Source: Betaproteobacteria bacterium
Lineage (GTDB): Bacteria; Pseudomonadota; Gammaproteobacteria; Burkholderiales; SG8-41
Assembly: GCA_016177355.1 (NCBI GenBank)
Contig: JACOVL010000050.1
Location: 1-13,804 of the forward strand
DNA: 13,804 nt
Direction of reading: 5' to 3'
The notes beneath the pieces are model-generated. The model saw nothing but the letters and a program-made list of their open reading frames with translations. It was not told the origin of the DNA and made no database searches. Every line of letters begins with the position of its first letter. The first letter of the stretch is position 1. A program made the position numbers and the translations under genes. Below are positions 11,817 to 13,804 of the stretch, one piece after another.

Positions 11817-11853
11817 GGCGATAGCGTCAAATCCGTGACGGCAGGCCCCACGG

Positions 11854-11875
11854 CGGAAAAGGATAGGATTTTCCG
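11854..11875. promoter_or_regulatory. Palindrome upstream of the HD-GYP gene
   Basis: CGGAAAA-N8-TTTTCCG, perfect 7-bp arms, 38 bp before the HD-GYP ATG. Further up, CCGGGC-GCAAGCG-GCCCGG (11887-11905) forms a GC hairpin. Neither is followed by a T-run on the minus strand, so transcription from the MBL gene may continue through. Operator, attenuator or leader structure are all possible. Confidence 0.35.
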
Positions 11876-11917
11876 TCCTTGCGGCACCGGGCGCAAGCGG
11901 CCCGGCGACGAGCGGCG

Positions 11918-12685
11918 TCAGAATTCGAATACGTGGTTGTTCTGCAGCGGGCGCGGTCGCAGGTCACCGGGAAGCTCCTCGATTTCCTGCATCGTCAGCT
12001 CGATCTCGCTGGGCTTCAAGTGCGTGATGTAGATTTCCGCCGGGCGCCTGAGCTTCGCCAGCTCCTCGCCAAGCATGGACGGGCACAGGTGCAGGGCCAG
12101 CTCGGCCAGCCGGCGGTCCTTGTCGGAGAACGCGGTTTCGATGATGAGAAACTTGAGATTCTCGACCTGGTTCACCACGCTCCACAGCGCGTCGTTCGGC
12201 CCGGTGTCGCCGGTGAAGACCAGGCTCCCCTTTCCGCTGTCGAGCAGGTAGCCGACCGCGGGGACCGTGTGGATCGCGGGCAGCACCGTGATCTTCCGTC
12301 CGCCGAGGACGAGCACTTTCCCCACTTCGATCTCCTGGTAACGCAACCACGGTTCTTCGGGCGTGGGGATCTGCGTGAAATCCGGCCAGATATCCCAGTT
12401 GAACAGATGCTTTTTCAGGGTCTCGATCGTGGGGCCCGTTGCGTACACCGTGACCGGCCTGGGCCGCAGCGCGCCGACCGAATCCAGGAAGAACGCGATC
12501 GAGTTGACGTGGTCGAGGTGCGAATGGGTGACGAAGATATGGTCGATCAGCGTCAGCTCGGCGAGCGAGAGGTCGCCGACCCCGGTTCCGGCGTCGATCA
12601 GTATGTCCTGGTCGAGCAGGAACGAGGTGGTCCGGTTCTGCTGCCCGCCGATACTGCCCGAGCACCCGAGCACGCGCAGACGCAT
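11918..12685 (-). CDS. MBL-fold hydrolase, class II cyclic-nucleotide phosphodiesterase-like
   Basis: 255 residues, metallo-beta-lactamase fold. Zn ligands: H54-x-H56-x-D58-H59 in THSHLDHVNSIAFFLDS, H139 (AIHT), D160 (FTGDTG) and H222 (ITHLKP). The extended HxHLDHVxSIAFF segment resembles the class II 3',5'-cyclic nucleotide phosphodiesterase signature more than RNase Z or glyoxalase II. The start MRLRVLGCSGSIGG is the usual N-terminal strand of this group. If the assignment holds, it hydrolyses cAMP or cGMP in the cytosol. GAGGGG lies 6 bases before the ATG. It is followed in the same direction by the HD-GYP and GGDEF/EAL genes, giving a nucleotide-signalling cluster. Activity on another phosphodiester is the main alternative. 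Confidence 0.8.
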   Translation of the reverse strand: MRLRVLGCSGSIGGQQNRTTSFLLDQDILIDAGTGVGDLSLAELTLIDHIFVTHSHLDHVNSIAFFLDSVGALRPRPVTVYATGPTIETLKKHLFNWDIWPDFTQIPTPEEPWLRYQEIEVGKVLVLGGRKITVLPAIHTVPAVGYLLDSGKGSLVFTGDTGPNDALWSVVNQVENLKFLIIETAFSDKDRRLAELALHLCPSMLGEELAKLRRPAEIYITHLKPSEIELTMQEIEELPGDLRPRPLQNNHVFEF

Positions 12686-12698
12686 CGCCGTCCCCTCG

Positions 12699-12744
12699 CC
12701 TATACGCGCCCGCTGCGGCAGTTGAACCCCATGCCGATATTATA
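12699..12744 (-). promoter_or_regulatory. Promoter candidates for the MBL-fold gene
   Basis: Two options on the minus strand. First, TTCAAC (complement of 12721-12726), 16 bp, TATAGG (complement of 12699-12704), giving a start near 12692 and a leader under 10 nt. Second, a perfect TATAAT (complement of 12739-12744) directly after the tRNA, with no good -35, giving a leader of about 45 nt that would include the GAGGGG ribosome-binding site. The second suits that ribosome-binding site better. Confidence 0.4.
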
Positions 12745-12745
12745 G

Positions 12746-12819
12746 TGGGTCTGGTTGGATTCGAACCAACGACCAAGGGATTATGAGTCCCCTGCTCTGA
12801 CCGGCTGAGCTACAGACCC
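12746..12819 (-). tRNA. tRNA with CAU anticodon (Ile2 or elongator Met), no encoded CCA
   Basis: A full cloverleaf can be drawn. Acceptor GGGTCTG/CAGACCC, D-arm GCTC...GAGC, anticodon arm GGGGA-CTCATAA-TCCCT, T-arm GTTGG-TTCGAAT-CCAAC, discriminator A at 12746. The anticodon CAU could be elongator Met or the lysidine-modified Ile2. The anticodon-arm and variable-loop context GAGCAGG-GACTCATAATC-CTTGGTCG resembles E. coli Ile2 more than E. coli Met, but I cannot settle it. It is not initiator: the anticodon stem lacks the GGG/CCC pairs. The bases after the discriminator are CTA, so the CCA end must be added enzymatically. A TAAAAT box (complement of 12829-12834) lies 9 bp upstream. Confidence 0.93.
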
Positions 12820-12837
12820 GCGCGCATGATTTTACTG

Positions 12838-12853
12838 AAAAAGCGGGCCCCGC
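12838..12853 (-). terminator. Short terminator between the coiled-coil gene and the tRNA
   Basis: On the minus strand GCGG-GGC-CCGC (12853-12843) followed by TTTTT (12842-12838), just 16 bp after the stop of the large coiled-coil gene. The stem is short but all G/C. It ends immediately before the TAAAAT box that may start the tRNA transcript. Confidence 0.55.
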
Positions 12854-12868
12854 AGCGGATCCGGTCGG

Positions 12869-13804
12869 TCAGTGCTGCTTGTACGACACGAGTTCCTCGC
12901 GTTCCGACGCGATGACGCGCGGCCCCGACTTTCTGAAATCTTCGGAGGCAATCCAGCGCCGGACCCGATCGGGTGCAAGCCAGACATTCCGGGTGACCTG
13001 TGTGCTGCCCCAGGGCCCGGACGACCAGCCCTGCGCTTCGAGGCGGAAGGCCTCGAAGGTTCCGGCCGGCACGGTGATTTTTTCCCGCGCGACGACGCGC
13101 ATATCGAGCTCAACTTGGCCGGTGCCGCGCTGGGTCGTAATCTTGAAGCGCGTGGTCCAGCGCTTGCCCACCGCAAATTCGAGCGGCAGGAATTGGGCGG
13201 GGCTGAACCGCCGGCCGTCACGGGTTCTCAGCTGGTTGCCGAGCAGGTCGGTGACCATGCCGGTATCGTACGTTACGTCGGTATCCGTGACCTTCGTGAC
13301 CGTTTGAGTAAACGTCTCGACCTCGAGCTTGGTGTAGAGGTCGGTCACGCGATAGGTATAGCTGTCGCCGACCCGATAGCGGGTCCCCGCCACGGACGTG
13401 CCCTTGCTGTACGGGTTCTCCGCCGCCGATACGATCTCGACACGCTTCTCGCCTAGCGTGGCGAGAATCCGGTCGAGCTGGAGCTGCGCGAGTTCCGAGA
13501 AGCGCCCGCTCGGGTAGCGCAGCAGGTAATCTTCAAGCGGCCCCGGCTCCCGCGAAGACTTGATCTTCTCCCAAATCGTCAGTTCCTCCTCGAACTGGCG
13601 TTCCACAAGGTTTGGATCCGGCTTCCTGATTGGCGCTGGTTGCTGCTCGCGCCGGCGTTCAGCTTCTTCCTGCGCGCGTTGCTTCTCCAGCAGCGCGAGC
13701 TCCTGCTGGTATTTGCGCGTGGCCTCTTCCTGCGCAAGCCTGGCCTCGCGCATGGCCTGCTCCTCCCGGCGCCTGCGCTCCGCCTCCTCCGCCGCGCGCT
13801 GGGC
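12869..13804 (-). CDS. C-terminal part of a large charged coiled-coil protein
   Basis: The frame stays open to the right edge, so only the last 311 residues are present and the true start lies outside; Met at 13753 is internal. The visible N-terminal part (13804 to about 13620) is an Arg/Glu/Gln-rich coiled coil (AQRAAEEAERRRREEQAMRE, then continuing). Next comes a motif IWEKIKSSREPGPLEDYL, LRYPSGRFSELAQLQLDRIL, of the W-x2-I-x-S...YLxxYPxGxFxxLA type. That motif is often found in bacterial caspase-like (peptidase C14) and related modular proteins. The last about 190 residues are a beta-rich domain (YRVGDSYTYRVTDLYTKLEV...) ending in KITVPAGTFEAFRLEAQG and VWLAPDRVRRWIASED. This recalls exported beta domains of unknown function. 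A caspase-type N-terminus is an inference only. Confidence 0.65.
   Translation of the reverse strand, partial: AQRAAEEAERRRREEQAMREARLAQEEATRKYQQELALLEKQRAQEEAERRREQQPAPIRKPDPNLVERQFEEELTIWEKIKSSREPGPLEDYLLRYPSGRFSELAQLQLDRILATLGEKRVEIVSAAENPYSKGTSVAGTRYRVGDSYTYRVTDLYTKLEVETFTQTVTKVTDTDVTYDTGMVTDLLGNQLRTRDGRRFSPAQFLPLEFAVGKRWTTRFKITTQRGTGQVELDMRVVAREKITVPAGTFEAFRLEAQGWSSGPWGSTQVTRNVWLAPDRVRRWIASEDFRKSGPRVIASEREELVSYKQH

Noticed and set aside
10347..12032. A 561-codon open frame on the plus strand across the HD-GYP gene
   Set aside because: Antisense to the HD-GYP gene and the ends of its neighbours; no family resemblance, no Shine-Dalgarno, and codon use reflects the opposite strand's third-position GC bias.

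Overview
The window is about 13.8 kb of GC-rich chromosomal DNA. It most likely comes from a betaproteobacterium. The grounds are the SucC/SucD and UspA protein types, a DUF3391/HD-GYP protein followed by a GGDEF/EAL protein, Ala/Lys-rich exported proteins and the tRNA sequence. This assignment is inferred from protein character; no rRNA is present. No transposase, integrase, phage gene or CRISPR array is visible.

Left part (1-1933, minus strand): the 5' end of sucD and a complete sucC (succinyl-CoA ligase, TCA cycle), then 563 bp with no protein gene before uspA. That gap holds the strongest non-coding signal in the window: an isolated sigma70 promoter (TTGCAT-N17-CATAAT) followed by about 84 nt that form a 5' hairpin, a hairpin presenting ACCUCCUCC in its loop, and a 10-bp terminator with a U-run. 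I read it as an undescribed small RNA carrying anti-Shine-Dalgarno motifs. Its 8-nt ACUCCUCC is the exact complement of the ribosome-binding site of the neighbouring uspA.

Middle-left (1934-4493): uspA (minus) diverges from a CapA-type metallophosphatase gene and a dienelactone hydrolase gene (plus) that form a likely two-gene operon.

Middle (4562-7016, plus): three consecutive, unrelated toxin-antitoxin modules (RHH-VapC, Phd-VapC, RHH-ParE). Each has compact antitoxin-toxin spacing and repeat or palindromic operator candidates upstream. The second is bracketed by an imperfect 44-bp direct repeat.

Middle-right (7067-8778): a bidirectional terminator; a small exported basic Ala/Lys/Pro protein with a 48-bp internal repeat (minus); a short-chain dehydrogenase whose mRNA may be leaderless and whose Ser/Lys active-site residues are missing (plus); and a small exported coiled-coil protein (minus), convergent with it.

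Right part (8813-12685, minus): a nucleotide-signalling cluster. It runs, in transcription order, from a metallo-beta-lactamase-fold protein resembling class II cyclic-nucleotide phosphodiesterases, to a DUF3391/HD-GYP protein with QD in place of HD, to a GGDEF/EAL protein degenerate in both domains. The last two overlap by 35 bp. They look like c-di-GMP sensing or scaffold proteins rather than enzymes.

Right end (12746-13804): a CAU-anticodon tRNA without an encoded CCA, and the C-terminal part of a large charged coiled-coil protein whose N-terminus lies outside the window.
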